A DNA stretch of 40,412 nt from a virus, in the IMG/VR virus record IMGVR_UViG_3300044979_000013, positions 1-40,412 of that record; one strand, written 5' to 3'. The notes below the pieces were generated by a model. The model ran no database searches. It had not been told where the DNA came from and saw only the letters and a program-made list of their open reading frames with translations. Below, one piece after another: positions 9,146 to 17,419 of the stretch. A program made the position numbers and the translations under genes. The stretch's first letter is position 1. Each line of letters opens with the position of its first letter.

Positions 9146-11166
9146 TGCCTACCGTCTCGGTTAATGGGCAGGATGTTGCTGTCGGCGATGAGTTTATGAA
9201 GCTCACGCCCGAACAAAAAAACTCGACCGTTGATGAAATTGCCAAATCGCTGAAAACCAAAGCCACAGCGAGCAAAACCGAACGATTTGAAACTGGATTC
9301 ATGGACCCGGTTTATGGGGCCGCGCAGATCGGCGCGCGAATGACGCCGGAGGGTGCTGGACTCGTTGGCGATGGTTGGGAGGAATATCAAAAAGAACTGC
9401 AGGGTACAGTTGATAAAACCGTGCGGGAACGCGAACAAAAATACGAGAAAACCGCACCGCAGGGCATGGATTGGATGCGTGCTGCCGGGAATATGGTTAA
9501 TCCCATGAATTATGCTGCACTGCCACTGGGCGGCATTACAGGTGGCGTTGCGACCGGCGCTCTCAGTGGCGCATTACAGCCGGCTACGGGGCCTGATTTT
9601 GGCAAGGAAAAATTGGGGCAAATAGCTGTGGGGGGCACTATCGGCGGCATTCTGGGTACTGCTGGCAAAGCAATTGGCTATGGCGTGCGTGAACTCGGCT
9701 CTTATCTTGCCCGCGAGTATCCTGAAAATGTGATGACGCAGGCGGTGCAGTCGATTTTGCGGCGAATTCATCAAGATGAAAAGGCCGGCGGCGTAACTGC
9801 AACGCAGGCCATCGACTTAATCAATGAGGCCGCTAAGGAAGGTAAGCCGATGACGCTTGCTGACGTAACTGGAAAAAATACCGAGCGTCTAGCGGGAAAT
9901 GTTTATCGCCAAGGCGGCGAAAGCGCGGCTATTGCCGACAAGTTTTTGCAGACTCGCGACGAGGGGGCAGCACAGCGCATGGCCGCTGATATTTCCAAGT
10001 ACGTTAAGGGCGGCGATTCGATGTTTAAGACGACTGAGGCGCTGTTTAAGGCTCGTAGTGCTGCCGCGCGCCCGGCGTACAAAATCGCAATGGACCCTGA
10101 GCGCATTGTTGATTCGCCTCGCCTGCGACAATTCTTGAACGATCCGACTGTAAAACAGGGCATTGGCGCCGGAATTGAAAGTCAGCGGTTGGAGGCTCTT
10201 GCGGCCGGTGAAAAATTCAATCCAAATTCGGCACAATATATCGTTAGTGATGTGAACGGCCTTCCTGTCGGGACGAAGGGTGTGCCCAATATGCAAGTTC
10301 TGGACGCGGTAAAGCGCGGCTTGGACGCCGGGGTAGAATCCGAGCGCGATGCGGTAACCGGCCGTCTTAGTCAGCGCGGGGTCATGTTGGATCGTGTTCG
10401 GTCGGCCTATGTTGATGAGTTGGACGCGCTTAATCCAGACTATGCGGCAGCTAGAACGGCATGGGCTGGTCCATCCGCTAGTCTTGATGCGCTACGCGCT
10501 GGCCGTAGCGTGTTCAAAAACTCGCCCGAACAAAATGCGGCCGACTTCGCAAAACTTCCGGCGGGCCAGCAGGAATTTTATAGACTCGGCGTTGCCGACA
10601 TGCTGCGTGAACGTCTTGCCAAAACTGGCATTAGCGGGGATGAGGCCAAAGCTCTCATTAAAAATCCGTGGGTTCGGGATCAGCTAAAGCCCATTTTCCG
10701 TAGCCCAGAAGATTTTGAGGGTTTTGTGAATGCGGTGGGCAACGAAAGCAAAATGTTCGCCAAGAATGTAGCTATCAGGAAGAACTCATTGACTGCCGAG
10801 CGGCTGGCAGAGGATCAATCCAGCGACAATTTTATGGCCGCAGGCGGTGCCAAGATTGCCGAGAATATAGCGACCGGCAGTTGGTTGTCTGCCGCCAAAA
10901 ACGCTATTCAGATGTGGCGCGATCTTGGCATCCGGGCTAACCCCAAGCTTAACGAGCAGATCGCCAAGATTCTGTTTCAAACGCCTATTGACGCGCAAGG
11001 TGAAGTCGGACAGCGCCTTACCGGACAGTTCGCGGGTGCCGGGCCGACTAATCGGCTTGTGCCTGCCGCTATCGTTGCTGAGACGGCTGGTGGGGCGCTA
11101 ACGCCCGGCGCGTATTCGGGCCTTTCACAGCTAGGCAGCAGCCCGCTTGCCGCGCAAGGGCAATAA
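9145..11166 (+). CDS. Internal virion (ejection) protein candidate, large
   Basis: A 673-aa mostly helical protein. A glycine-rich hydrophobic segment at ~125-170 (GGITGGVATGALSG ... GGTIGGILG) could cross or perturb a membrane. The middle (~230-560) has the pattern of phage internal proteins, with PAYKIAMDPERIVDSPRL, SAQYIVSDVNGLPVG and YRLGVADMLRERL. It is the last of the three-gene block, so it likely corresponds to the largest DNA-ejection protein. No lytic transglycosylase catalytic motif is obvious. The name is inferred. Confidence 0.6.
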   Translation: MPTVSVNGQDVAVGDEFMKLTPEQKNSTVDEIAKSLKTKATASKTERFETGFMDPVYGAAQIGARMTPEGAGLVGDGWEEYQKELQGTVDKTVREREQKYEKTAPQGMDWMRAAGNMVNPMNYAALPLGGITGGVATGALSGALQPATGPDFGKEKLGQIAVGGTIGGILGTAGKAIGYGVRELGSYLAREYPENVMTQAVQSILRRIHQDEKAGGVTATQAIDLINEAAKEGKPMTLADVTGKNTERLAGNVYRQGGESAAIADKFLQTRDEGAAQRMAADISKYVKGGDSMFKTTEALFKARSAAARPAYKIAMDPERIVDSPRLRQFLNDPTVKQGIGAGIESQRLEALAAGEKFNPNSAQYIVSDVNGLPVGTKGVPNMQVLDAVKRGLDAGVESERDAVTGRLSQRGVMLDRVRSAYVDELDALNPDYAAARTAWAGPSASLDALRAGRSVFKNSPEQNAADFAKLPAGQQEFYRLGVADMLRERLAKTGISGDEAKALIKNPWVRDQLKPIFRSPEDFEGFVNAVGNESKMFAKNVAIRKNSLTAERLAEDQSSDNFMAAGGAKIAENIATGSWLSAAKNAIQMWRDLGIRANPKLNEQIAKILFQTPIDAQGEVGQRLTGQFAGAGPTNRLVPAAIVAETAGGALTPGAYSGLSQLGSSPLAAQGQ

Positions 11167-11177
11167 GGGTATGTATC

Positions 11178-11381
11178 TTGCCAGATGAAGTGAACAAACC
11201 GGACGAAGCCAATGGGGCGTCTGAGGATTTCATGACTACGCTAGAAGATGGCGTGAAGCAGGTCTTGAAGAATCGGAAGGCGACGGCTTCTGAGCGCATG
11301 GCTGCGGTGCAGGCAGGCGTAAAATTGCTTGCTATCAGGCACAAAATTAGCGGTGATGGCGAGAAGGGCTTCTTTGAATGA
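11178..11381 (+). CDS. Small hypothetical protein
   Basis: A 67-aa acidic protein if translated from TTG 11178. An internal ATG at 11232 with GAGGA close upstream would give 49 aa. The core LEDGVKQVLKNRKATASERMA...AGVKLLAIRHKI looks helical and genuine. Its stop overlaps the next ATG (ATGA). Function unknown. Confidence 0.5.
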   Translation: MPDEVNKPDEANGASEDFMTTLEDGVKQVLKNRKATASERMAAVQAGVKLLAIRHKISGDGEKGFFE

Positions 11382-11638
11382 CCGATGTTCGCCCGCTCTT
11401 TGCTGACAAACAGCCCGGCCCGGCAGTCGAAGATATTGGCGCGACATACGTTGAAACGGCGCGGGCCATTGCTTCCATCTGCGCCACGAGGGCGCTCCTG
11501 ATGCTTGCCGTTCTGACCGGCGCGGCAATCTGGCTTTTCACAGCTTATGACCCGACGCGCGACCGCATGATCGCCGCCGTTGCATTCTCCATCGTTTTTC
11601 TTGGGCCGCTCACGGCCCTCTACGCGCGCAAAGGATAG
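11378..11638 (+). CDS. Two-helix membrane protein, holin-like candidate
   Basis: An 86-aa protein with two predicted membrane helices at about residues 40-58 (LLMLAVLTGAAIWLF) and 64-83 (MIAAVAFSIVFLGPLTALYA) and a basic tail (ARKG). Small two-helix phage proteins are often holins or antiholins. The main lysis cassette lies 5 kb downstream, so it may be an accessory membrane protein. It overlaps the previous stop by four bases. Confidence 0.55.
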   Translation: MTDVRPLFADKQPGPAVEDIGATYVETARAIASICATRALLMLAVLTGAAIWLFTAYDPTRDRMIAAVAFSIVFLGPLTALYARKG

Positions 11639-11641
11639 CTC

Positions 11642-12124
11642 ATGAAATATCTTGGACGAATCGTTGCTGGACTGGCCCTTGCTGTTACGCTCGGGGCGGC
11701 AATTTCGTTAGGCCAGTCAATCCAGCTTATCACTCCTGGTGCCGGGCTTGGATCGAACAATACCTTTAGCGGTGCCAATACGTTCTCCGGCGTGACCACG
11801 TTTTCCAATCAGATCGTTTCCACCGCCGGACTGCCGACTATCGCCAGCGGCGCGTGTGGTACCACTACCAACGGTGCAATTGTTGCGGGCAGCACCAATC
11901 AGTCAGGGCAAATCACTATTGGTTCGGCCACGACGACGACTTGCACAGTGTCTTTCTCGGCGACTTTGAGTGTCGCGCCGGATGCCTGCATTCTTTTCCC
12001 GATGAATGCGACGGCGGCTGCGACCGGCACGACTGTTGCGCGAGTGGCCGCCCCGACAACGGGCGGTTTTGTCATCACCGGATCGGCGCTCGCCAGCGCA
12101 AACTACGGCTACATCTGTCTGTAA
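11642..12124 (+). CDS. Exported fibre-like protein with Sec signal peptide
   Basis: A 160-aa protein. Residues 1-27 look like a Sec signal peptide (basic MKYLGR, hydrophobic IVAGLALAVTLGAAIS). The mature part starts with the phage-fibre-like pattern GLGSNNTFSGANTFSGVTTFS, followed by Gly/Thr-rich beta segments and three Cys. The NTFSGxNTFSG pattern is common in phage tail fibres, which normally lack signal peptides. It is the first of several exported genes in this block. Export and fibre nature are both inferred. Confidence 0.6.
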   Translation: MKYLGRIVAGLALAVTLGAAISLGQSIQLITPGAGLGSNNTFSGANTFSGVTTFSNQIVSTAGLPTIASGACGTTTNGAIVAGSTNQSGQITIGSATTTTCTVSFSATLSVAPDACILFPMNATAAATGTTVARVAAPTTGGFVITGSALASANYGYICL

Positions 12125-12136
12125 CGGAGGCATCAA

Positions 12137-12517
12137 ATGCGAACACGGATTATCGGCGCTGCTGCAATCCTGATCTTGGGCGCGATCGCTGCTGGAATTT
12201 TCACGGATCGCCCGTCATGGGCGCAGCTTGGCTCGGCATCGCCCGTTGCAACGGCGGTAACGGTTGGCACCACATCAGTTCAATTGCTGGCGGCCAACGG
12301 TTCGCGGCATGGGGTGCAAATCTATAACCAGTCCGCCAATGTCCTGTCGGTTCTTCCGGGCACGACCGCCGCCGTGGCAAGTGCTGCTGGTACAATCAAT
12401 GTCGCGGCGAGCGGCGGTATGCTGGTCATTACCTGCACGCCGACGTTTCCGTGCGGCAACGCCTTTCAGGGCATTGCATCAGGGGCGAGCAGTGCGATCA
12501 CTGTCTGGGAATACTGA
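12137..12517 (+). CDS. Exported small beta protein
   Basis: A 126-aa protein with a likely signal peptide (residues 1-30, MRTRIIGAAAILILGAIAAG, then an SWAQ site). The mature ~95 residues are beta-rich (TSVQLLAANGSRHGVQIYNQ ... SSAITVWEY). The same layout recurs at 12736 and 14042, suggesting three related beta-sandwich domains. A good AGG ribosome site precedes the ATG. The stop overlaps the next ATG. Function unknown; a virion surface or host surface role is possible. Confidence 0.6.
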   Translation: MRTRIIGAAAILILGAIAAGIFTDRPSWAQLGSASPVATAVTVGTTSVQLLAANGSRHGVQIYNQSANVLSVLPGTTAAVASAAGTINVAASGGMLVITCTPTFPCGNAFQGIASGASSAITVWEY

Positions 12518-12732
12518 TGCCGCGCCACAACCTCAATGATCGGTTCACACCGGGCGGCTCAATGGAGCCACGGCTCAACCCGGAAATCTGCGATACGCGG
12601 CTGAATGCCAATCTGGGGCCAAAGTTGCCGCGTCCGCTGGTCCGGGAAACAAATAGCGGCGCGGTGTATGCTGGCGATACGGCGGCCCGGCGCCGCGCGA
12701 TCGGCCTGCCATCCCGTTTCACTAAGGACTGA
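12517..12732 (+). CDS. Small hypothetical basic protein
   Basis: A 71-aa Arg/Pro-rich soluble protein beginning at the ATG overlapping the previous stop (TGATG). Segments RFTPGGSMEPRLNPEICDTRLNA and DTAARRRAIGLPSRFTKD look coding. No signal peptide or membrane segment, unlike both neighbours. It may be a small tail or connector component. No family recognised. Confidence 0.5.
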   Translation: MPRHNLNDRFTPGGSMEPRLNPEICDTRLNANLGPKLPRPLVRETNSGAVYAGDTAARRRAIGLPSRFTKD

Positions 12733-12735
12733 TTC

Positions 12736-13131
12736 ATGCGCTTGCTGCGTTGGGCCGCCATAGCACTCACGCTCGCTGTCGGCCCGGCGGTCGCACAGCA
12801 TGTCGGCCCGATGGGTCCGGCGGTCACGCTGTCGGTCACCACGGGCGGCACATGGCAGCTTATGTTTGCCGCGAACGGAAATCGCACGACGCTCTGGATT
12901 GAGAATTATTGCTCCGCTACGACACAGGGTGTTACGGCGGAAAGCCTGTTTGTCTATTTTCTGCCGCCCGCGACTGCCGCGCCAACAACGGCGAGCGGTC
13001 CTAGCCTCGGCGCATTTGAACTGGCGACCTGCGGCAGTCAGGTTTTCACTGGCAGCTACATGACCACGCAGGCCGTGTACGTGCTTGGCGCGACCACCGG
13101 TCACCAATTCACGGCATGGCAGACACAGTGA
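12736..13131 (+). CDS. Exported small beta protein
   Basis: A 131-aa protein with a clear signal peptide (MRLLRWAAIALTLAVGPAVAQ, cleavage likely after AVA). The mature domain (VTTGGTWQLMFAANGNRTTLWIENY...) resembles the products at 12137 and 14042 in layout and has two Cys. It is probably a paralogue of the same beta domain. It overlaps the next gene's start and lies in the exported fibre block. Role unknown. Confidence 0.58.
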   Translation: MRLLRWAAIALTLAVGPAVAQHVGPMGPAVTLSVTTGGTWQLMFAANGNRTTLWIENYCSATTQGVTAESLFVYFLPPATAAPTTASGPSLGAFELATCGSQVFTGSYMTTQAVYVLGATTGHQFTAWQTQ

Positions 13132-14021
13132 GGCTCATTCTAGCACTTGCGGTTGCCCTGTGGGCTACGGCAGCGACCGCTCAGAACATGGGCGGCGGCA
13201 TCAATAATCCCGTTTCGATTGGCAGCGCCACGCCTAGCGGGCCTGCTGGTGGGGTTCTCAGCGGCACATATCCGAATCCAGGATTTGCCTCGCCATTGCC
13301 GCTCGGCATAGCGCAGGCCACATCGCTTGCGATTGGCGGCTGCACGATTGGCAGTAACGTTCTTTGCGTGACCGGCGCAAGCGCGCTCGGCAATACGGTG
13401 ATCGGAGCGGGATCGGCTATTACGTCATCCGGTCCTGGCGGTGCGCTCGGCTCCAATGCTTTCAATTCAACTGCCTTTGCGCCGCTCGCTTCCCCGACCT
13501 TTACCGGCACCGTGACTATCCCAACGCCGTTCACGCTCGGCGCAGTCTCAGTGACCGCGACCGGCACGCAGCTTAATTATTTGAATGGCGCAACGGGCAC
13601 GACCGGCACGACGACGACCAACCTTGTTTTCTCGACTTCGCCAACATTTGTAACACCGACGCTTGGGGTTGCTTCTGCAACTCAAATTGTAGTTACTGGC
13701 GGCAGTTTTGGCGCGACTAGCGGCGGATGTTACCTCGACGGTAACCAAGGATTTTCATGCGTCGCTAAGACCGGCGCGGTTAACGATTTAATTTTGTTCA
13801 GCGTTGCTGGTGGCGCCATTTTGCGGAATCCTACGGGAACAAATAATGTCGTAATGGCGGGATCAATCACGTCCGGCAGCACAATCTCTGCGACAGGAAA
13901 TTTCTACATTGGGGCAACCAAAGGCGTCACCTGCTCAGGCGCACTCACGGTAATCGCCAGCGTTACGATCACAGGCGGCATTATCACGGCGGCAACCGGG
14001 ACAGGCGGCACATGTTCATAA
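13116..14021 (+). CDS. Exported tail fibre-like protein
   Basis: A 301-aa protein. A GTG at 13128, overlapping the preceding TGA as GTGA, gives an ideal signal peptide (MRLILALAVALWATAATAQ); ATG 13116 would add four residues. The mature part has GGVLSGTYPNPGFA, a motif frequent in phage tail fibres, then ASPTFTGTVTIPTPF and long Gly/Thr/Ser-rich beta stretches. A fibre with a Sec signal peptide is unexpected for a virion part. It could be secreted or attached at the host surface instead. No enzyme motif is seen. Confidence 0.62.
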   Translation: MADTVRLILALAVALWATAATAQNMGGGINNPVSIGSATPSGPAGGVLSGTYPNPGFASPLPLGIAQATSLAIGGCTIGSNVLCVTGASALGNTVIGAGSAITSSGPGGALGSNAFNSTAFAPLASPTFTGTVTIPTPFTLGAVSVTATGTQLNYLNGATGTTGTTTTNLVFSTSPTFVTPTLGVASATQIVVTGGSFGATSGGCYLDGNQGFSCVAKTGAVNDLILFSVAGGAILRNPTGTNNVVMAGSITSGSTISATGNFYIGATKGVTCSGALTVIASVTITGGIITAATGTGGTCS

Positions 14022-14041
14022 TGTGGTATGAGCGGTGACGC

Positions 14042-14362
14042 ATGGGAACCGGCGCTCAATCAACACAGCCAAGCCCAAACGCACTCACAACGCCAACCGT
14101 CAGTAACGCTAGCGTGGCTGTTGCGACGGTCAATCCGCAGCGCGCCGGATTGTACGTGTTTAATCCGTCCGCGACGATAACGCTTTGGGTGTCGCCAACC
14201 GGCACCGCTGCCGCCGTGAACGGCGCTGGCTCGGTCGCGATCCAGCCATTGCAAGGCGTCATGTTCGGGCCGCCAAATACGCCGCCATGGACAAACGGCA
14301 TGAACGCGGTTGCATCATCGGCTGGATCGAACGTCATTGTAATTCTTGAGTATTATCAATGA
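14042..14362 (+). CDS. Small beta protein of the fibre block (no signal peptide)
   Basis: A 106-aa protein resembling the mature parts of the 12137 and 12736 products (PQRAGLYVFNPSATITLWVSP ... VIVILEYYQ) but without a signal peptide. It may be a cytoplasmically retained, virion-incorporated paralogue. Its stop overlaps the next ATG (ATGA). Function unknown. Confidence 0.58.
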   Translation: MGTGAQSTQPSPNALTTPTVSNASVAVATVNPQRAGLYVFNPSATITLWVSPTGTAAAVNGAGSVAIQPLQGVMFGPPNTPPWTNGMNAVASSAGSNVIVILEYYQ

Positions 14363-16095
14363 ATCGCCCTCTGCTGGCGATCATTGCGGTTCTGGTCGCC
14401 GCTTGTGCAGCACAGGCACAGCAGCCTGTGACGGTGATTGGCCCTATCACGCCGGGCGATTGCCCGTTCTTTAATTCGACGACGGTTATCAAAGACAGCG
14501 GCATTCCGTGCAATGGAAGCGGCGGCGGTTTTGTTGTTGGTCCCTCCACGTCCGTCATTGGTCACATTCCGTTCTTCAACAACACGACCGGAAATTTGAT
14601 TGCGGACAGCGGCATTGCCACTTCGACTACGCCGGTATCGAGCGGCAATCAGGTTTATAATCTTGCTTTATTGGGGACGCCGGGAACTTCTGGTGTCAAC
14701 ACGGGGTTGTTGGGCGGCATCAGCGTTCTTCAAAACGGGGCTGGAAACGTAAACAGCCTATCACTTCCATTCAGCTATAATTACTTCAAAGTTTTTTCTG
14801 ATGGCATCGTGTCCAACGCTGCGGTGTCGGCGGTCACGATTGATTATTTCTTCGGCAACGGCGCAAGCGGAAGTTTGGCGACGGGCAGCCGATCTGCTCT
14901 TGAAGTGAATCTCACGCTAGCGGGGACTACTTCAAATTCCGGCGGCCTTTATACGGCACTTGGCGCGCTGGCAACCGCGACAGCCCCTGATAGTAACGGA
15001 AATTTGGAAGCCTTCGGGTCAACCGCCGTCCTAAAGAACGGTGCGACCGGTTATAACCTTTTGTCGTCAATTGACGCAGAAATTTCGGCCCGCACCGGAT
15101 CGACTGTCGTTAGCAAAATTATCGTTGGGATCGGCGGCGATCAATTCGACGCGGTTCGAGGGTCGTCGTATAATATTATGCTTGGCTTTAGCAGCCTCGG
15201 GGGTGCGACGGCGACTTATGACGATGGCATACGCTTTTGGGATAGTGCCGGTGCTGGCGTCTTTCCATTTTCTACCAGCGCAACTCTGCTTAATGCAACA
15301 GTCGCGTCCGGCACGCCGACGGTCAAAAGCTTTATTGACTTTTCCGCACTGGCTTGTTCTGGGGGCTATGAGATAAAGTTTTCGCAGTTCGATGTTGATT
15401 GTGGCGGCAGTCTTTACCTGTTTAACAACACCGCCGCGATTTCCGGTACGCAGCAGCAAAGTCCGTCGCAGTTCTTCTACGGGCAAGGCTGGAAAACAAA
15501 CTCGACGGCAGGTTCGCAGCAGGTCACGGCGCAGGTTTATCTTCAACCAATACAGGGTACGTCGGCGCCCACGAGCGAACTTATTTGGCTGTTCTCAGTC
15601 AATGGCGGCAGCTATACGCAACAAATGGCGCTGTTTTCTTCTGGCGTACTCAACCTCGCCACAGGATTTCAGATTGCAGGCGCAGCCACATCCGGAAACG
15701 TGCTGCGCGGCAACGGAACAAACTTTGTCAGCGCACAACTTTCATGTGCCGATCTTTCGACGCCGTGTCTCACGTCGCTAAGTACACTGACGATCGGCAC
15801 GCACCTGACCGGAACGAGCTACAACGGCTCGGCTCCGGTGACGATCGCTACTGACGCAACCAACGCAAATACGTTTTCAACTATCGTTGCGCGTGACAGC
15901 AATGGTAGCTTTGTAGCCACTGACGTATTTGCCAGCGGATTCATAGGTACAGCGGCAGCCCCAACAGTCAGCGCGGCCCAAATTGGGTACGGCGGCACTA
16001 CGGCTGCATCGAGTAATTGCGGTTCATTATCTGGTGCCGCCGGTTGCGTGGTTATCAATGTGGCTGGTACAACACATTACGTTCCGTATTACTAA
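14359..16095 (+). CDS. Large tail fibre/spike-like protein with signal peptide
   Basis: A 578-aa protein. Residues 1-21 look like a signal peptide (MNRPLLAIIAVLVAACAAQAQ). Residues ~20-60 contain the fibre pattern PFFNSTTVIKDSGIPC / IPFFNNTTGNLIADSGI. The C-terminus has LTGTSYNGSAPVTIATDATN and DSNGSFVATDVFASGFIG, typical of tail-fibre repeats, and ends GTTHYVPYY. It is probably the receptor-binding fibre or spike. A Cys in the signal region (VAACAAQ) weakly hints at lipidation but lacks the usual lipobox spacing. The signal peptide on a fibre is the odd part. Confidence 0.65.
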   Translation: MNRPLLAIIAVLVAACAAQAQQPVTVIGPITPGDCPFFNSTTVIKDSGIPCNGSGGGFVVGPSTSVIGHIPFFNNTTGNLIADSGIATSTTPVSSGNQVYNLALLGTPGTSGVNTGLLGGISVLQNGAGNVNSLSLPFSYNYFKVFSDGIVSNAAVSAVTIDYFFGNGASGSLATGSRSALEVNLTLAGTTSNSGGLYTALGALATATAPDSNGNLEAFGSTAVLKNGATGYNLLSSIDAEISARTGSTVVSKIIVGIGGDQFDAVRGSSYNIMLGFSSLGGATATYDDGIRFWDSAGAGVFPFSTSATLLNATVASGTPTVKSFIDFSALACSGGYEIKFSQFDVDCGGSLYLFNNTAAISGTQQQSPSQFFYGQGWKTNSTAGSQQVTAQVYLQPIQGTSAPTSELIWLFSVNGGSYTQQMALFSSGVLNLATGFQIAGAATSGNVLRGNGTNFVSAQLSCADLSTPCLTSLSTLTIGTHLTGTSYNGSAPVTIATDATNANTFSTIVARDSNGSFVATDVFASGFIGTAAAPTVSAAQIGYGGTTAASSNCGSLSGAAGCVVINVAGTTHYVPYY

Positions 16096-16106
16096 AGGGA
16101 ACTGAC

Positions 16107-16349
16107 ATGAAATCACTTATCATTGTTGCGCTTCTAGCCTTGTCCGTGCCCGCTCTTGCGCAGCAACCGCCATCGCAGGTTGACCCGGTATTGATGCAGC
16201 AGGCAATTGCGGCATTACAGGCACAGCGCAATCGCGCACTTGACGAGGCTGCGCAGGCGGAAGCGCAACTCGGCAAAGAAACTGCCGAGAATGCCGACCT
16301 GAAAAAGCAGATCGAGGCGCTCAAGCCAAAAGAGCCGGTGGAGAAATGA
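16107..16349 (+). CDS. Exported coiled-coil protein, possible spanin
   Basis: An 80-aa protein: N-terminal signal or anchor (MKSLIIVALLALSVPALAQ), then a Gln/Ala/Glu/Lys coiled coil (LQAQRNRALDEAAQAEAQLG ... LKKQIEALKP). A membrane-anchored periplasmic coiled coil directly before the endolysin fits an Rz-like inner-membrane spanin, though no Rz1 partner is evident here. Alternatively it is a secreted periplasmic protein. The preceding AAAGGGA is a good ribosome site. Its stop overlaps the endolysin ATG. Confidence 0.55.
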   Translation: MKSLIIVALLALSVPALAQQPPSQVDPVLMQQAIAALQAQRNRALDEAAQAEAQLGKETAENADLKKQIEALKPKEPVEK

Positions 16350-16837
16350 CCGCAAACGTATGGCCCCTGCAATCGCAGTGCCCCGCCTTCTACGGCGATC
16401 CCCGCACGGCGGGCTGGCTGGCATCAAACACCATTGATGTGTTGTGCCCTTGGCCGCTTAAAATGGGTGAGCTATCGGTGCCGCACATCCTGATTCACAG
16501 GAAATGTGCCGACAGCTTGACGCGCGTACTCGGCAGTATTTGGGACGCTACGGGACATAACTTGCCGCTGATCCAGCAGCTAAAATACGATCAGTTTAGC
16601 GGCAGTTACAATCTGCGGCTGATCCGTGGCAGTGTATCAGATATGTCAATGCACGCCTTCGCGGCGGCGATCGATTGGGATGCTGGAGACAACGCGCAGC
16701 ATTCTCAGAAACATTTGCTTCAAGACGACAGCCTGCTTGTGGTAAAGTTCAAGGAAGAAAGCTGGATATGGGGCGGCGACTGGTCGCCGGGTTCAATCGA
16801 CGCGATGCACGTGCAGGCCGCACGTGTACATCCATAG
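16346..16837 (+). CDS. M15-family peptidase endolysin (peptidoglycan L,D/D,D-peptidase)
   Basis: A 163-aa protein with the zinc-peptidase signature of the M15 (VanY/DacB-like) family: SMHAFAAAID (residues 101-110, H103 and D110), WGGDW (142-146) and DAMH (152-155, H155). These would bind zinc and cleave peptide cross-links in peptidoglycan. There is no signal peptide, so release depends on a holin. It lies between the coiled-coil protein and a two-helix membrane protein, forming the lysis cassette. Confidence in the family is high. Confidence 0.85.
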   Translation: MTANVWPLQSQCPAFYGDPRTAGWLASNTIDVLCPWPLKMGELSVPHILIHRKCADSLTRVLGSIWDATGHNLPLIQQLKYDQFSGSYNLRLIRGSVSDMSMHAFAAAIDWDAGDNAQHSQKHLLQDDSLLVVKFKEESWIWGGDWSPGSIDAMHVQAARVHP

Positions 16838-16847
16838 GGGAAATAAC

Positions 16848-17198
16848 GTGCTTACAATCTCACCAGGCGCCCGATTTATAATCGGTATCGTCATCACGAC
16901 CGCCATCGCGATCAGCGCCGGCACCATCCACCTTACTCACGCGATCCCAGACGCATGGATACCAGTGGTGATCGCATGGAGTGGAATCATCGCCGTTGTC
17001 GGATCGGCGATTCAGACGAGCCTTCAAGGTCTTGGCCTGACGAATGCCAACCGTATCGCGGCGGCGGCACCGCTGTCCGCAACTGATAAGATTGCCATTG
17101 CAGCATCGGCCCCCGAAGTCAGTCAGATCGTCACGACTGCGGCCATTGCAAATGCGGCAGGGCCGCTCGGTGACGGCGCGAAAGTGGTATCGAAGTGA
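16848..17198 (+). CDS. Holin-like membrane protein
   Basis: A 116-aa protein from GTG 16848, preceded by GGGGAA. The upstream ATG at 16824 would overlap the endolysin. Two hydrophobic segments at ~residues 9-30 (FIIGIVITTAIAISAGTI) and ~38-58 (IPVVIAWSGIIAVVGSAI) are followed by an Ala-rich soluble tail. Placement directly after the endolysin suggests a holin that permeabilises the inner membrane. The family is not recognised. The stop overlaps the next GTG (GTGA). Confidence 0.6.
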   Translation: MLTISPGARFIIGIVITTAIAISAGTIHLTHAIPDAWIPVVIAWSGIIAVVGSAIQTSLQGLGLTNANRIAAAAPLSATDKIAIAASAPEVSQIVTTAAIANAAGPLGDGAKVVSK

Positions 17199-17419
17199 CA
17201 CTGTTCGACATAATGGGGATAGCCTCTCGTATTCCATTCGATCTTGTGCAAAAGCTTCAAGCTGACATGCCAAAGATTCAACAGTTAATGGCGTTGGAGA
17301 AGCAGGCGGTGCCTCACCTAACAGCGTTGGAGCCTATAGCTCAGGAGGCGCAGGCTGTGTGGAACTCAATCAGTCCTGACGTGACGGCACTTATAACAAC
17401 TGTGGAGAAGCAACCATGA
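17195..17419 (+). CDS. Small helical hypothetical protein of the lysis block
   Basis: A 74-aa amphipathic helical protein starting at GTG 17195 overlapping the previous stop and ending in an ATGA overlap with the outer membrane protein gene. No membrane helix or signal peptide (IPFDLVQKLQADMPKIQQLM). Four-base overlaps on both sides support co-translation. Function unknown. Confidence 0.55.
   Translation: MTLFDIMGIASRIPFDLVQKLQADMPKIQQLMALEKQAVPHLTALEPIAQEAQAVWNSISPDVTALITTVEKQP

Noticed and set aside
14359-14420. Lipobox in the large fibre signal peptide
   Set aside because: The Cys in VAACAAQ lacks the usual small residue spacing and is followed by a good signal peptidase I site, so lipidation is unlikely.
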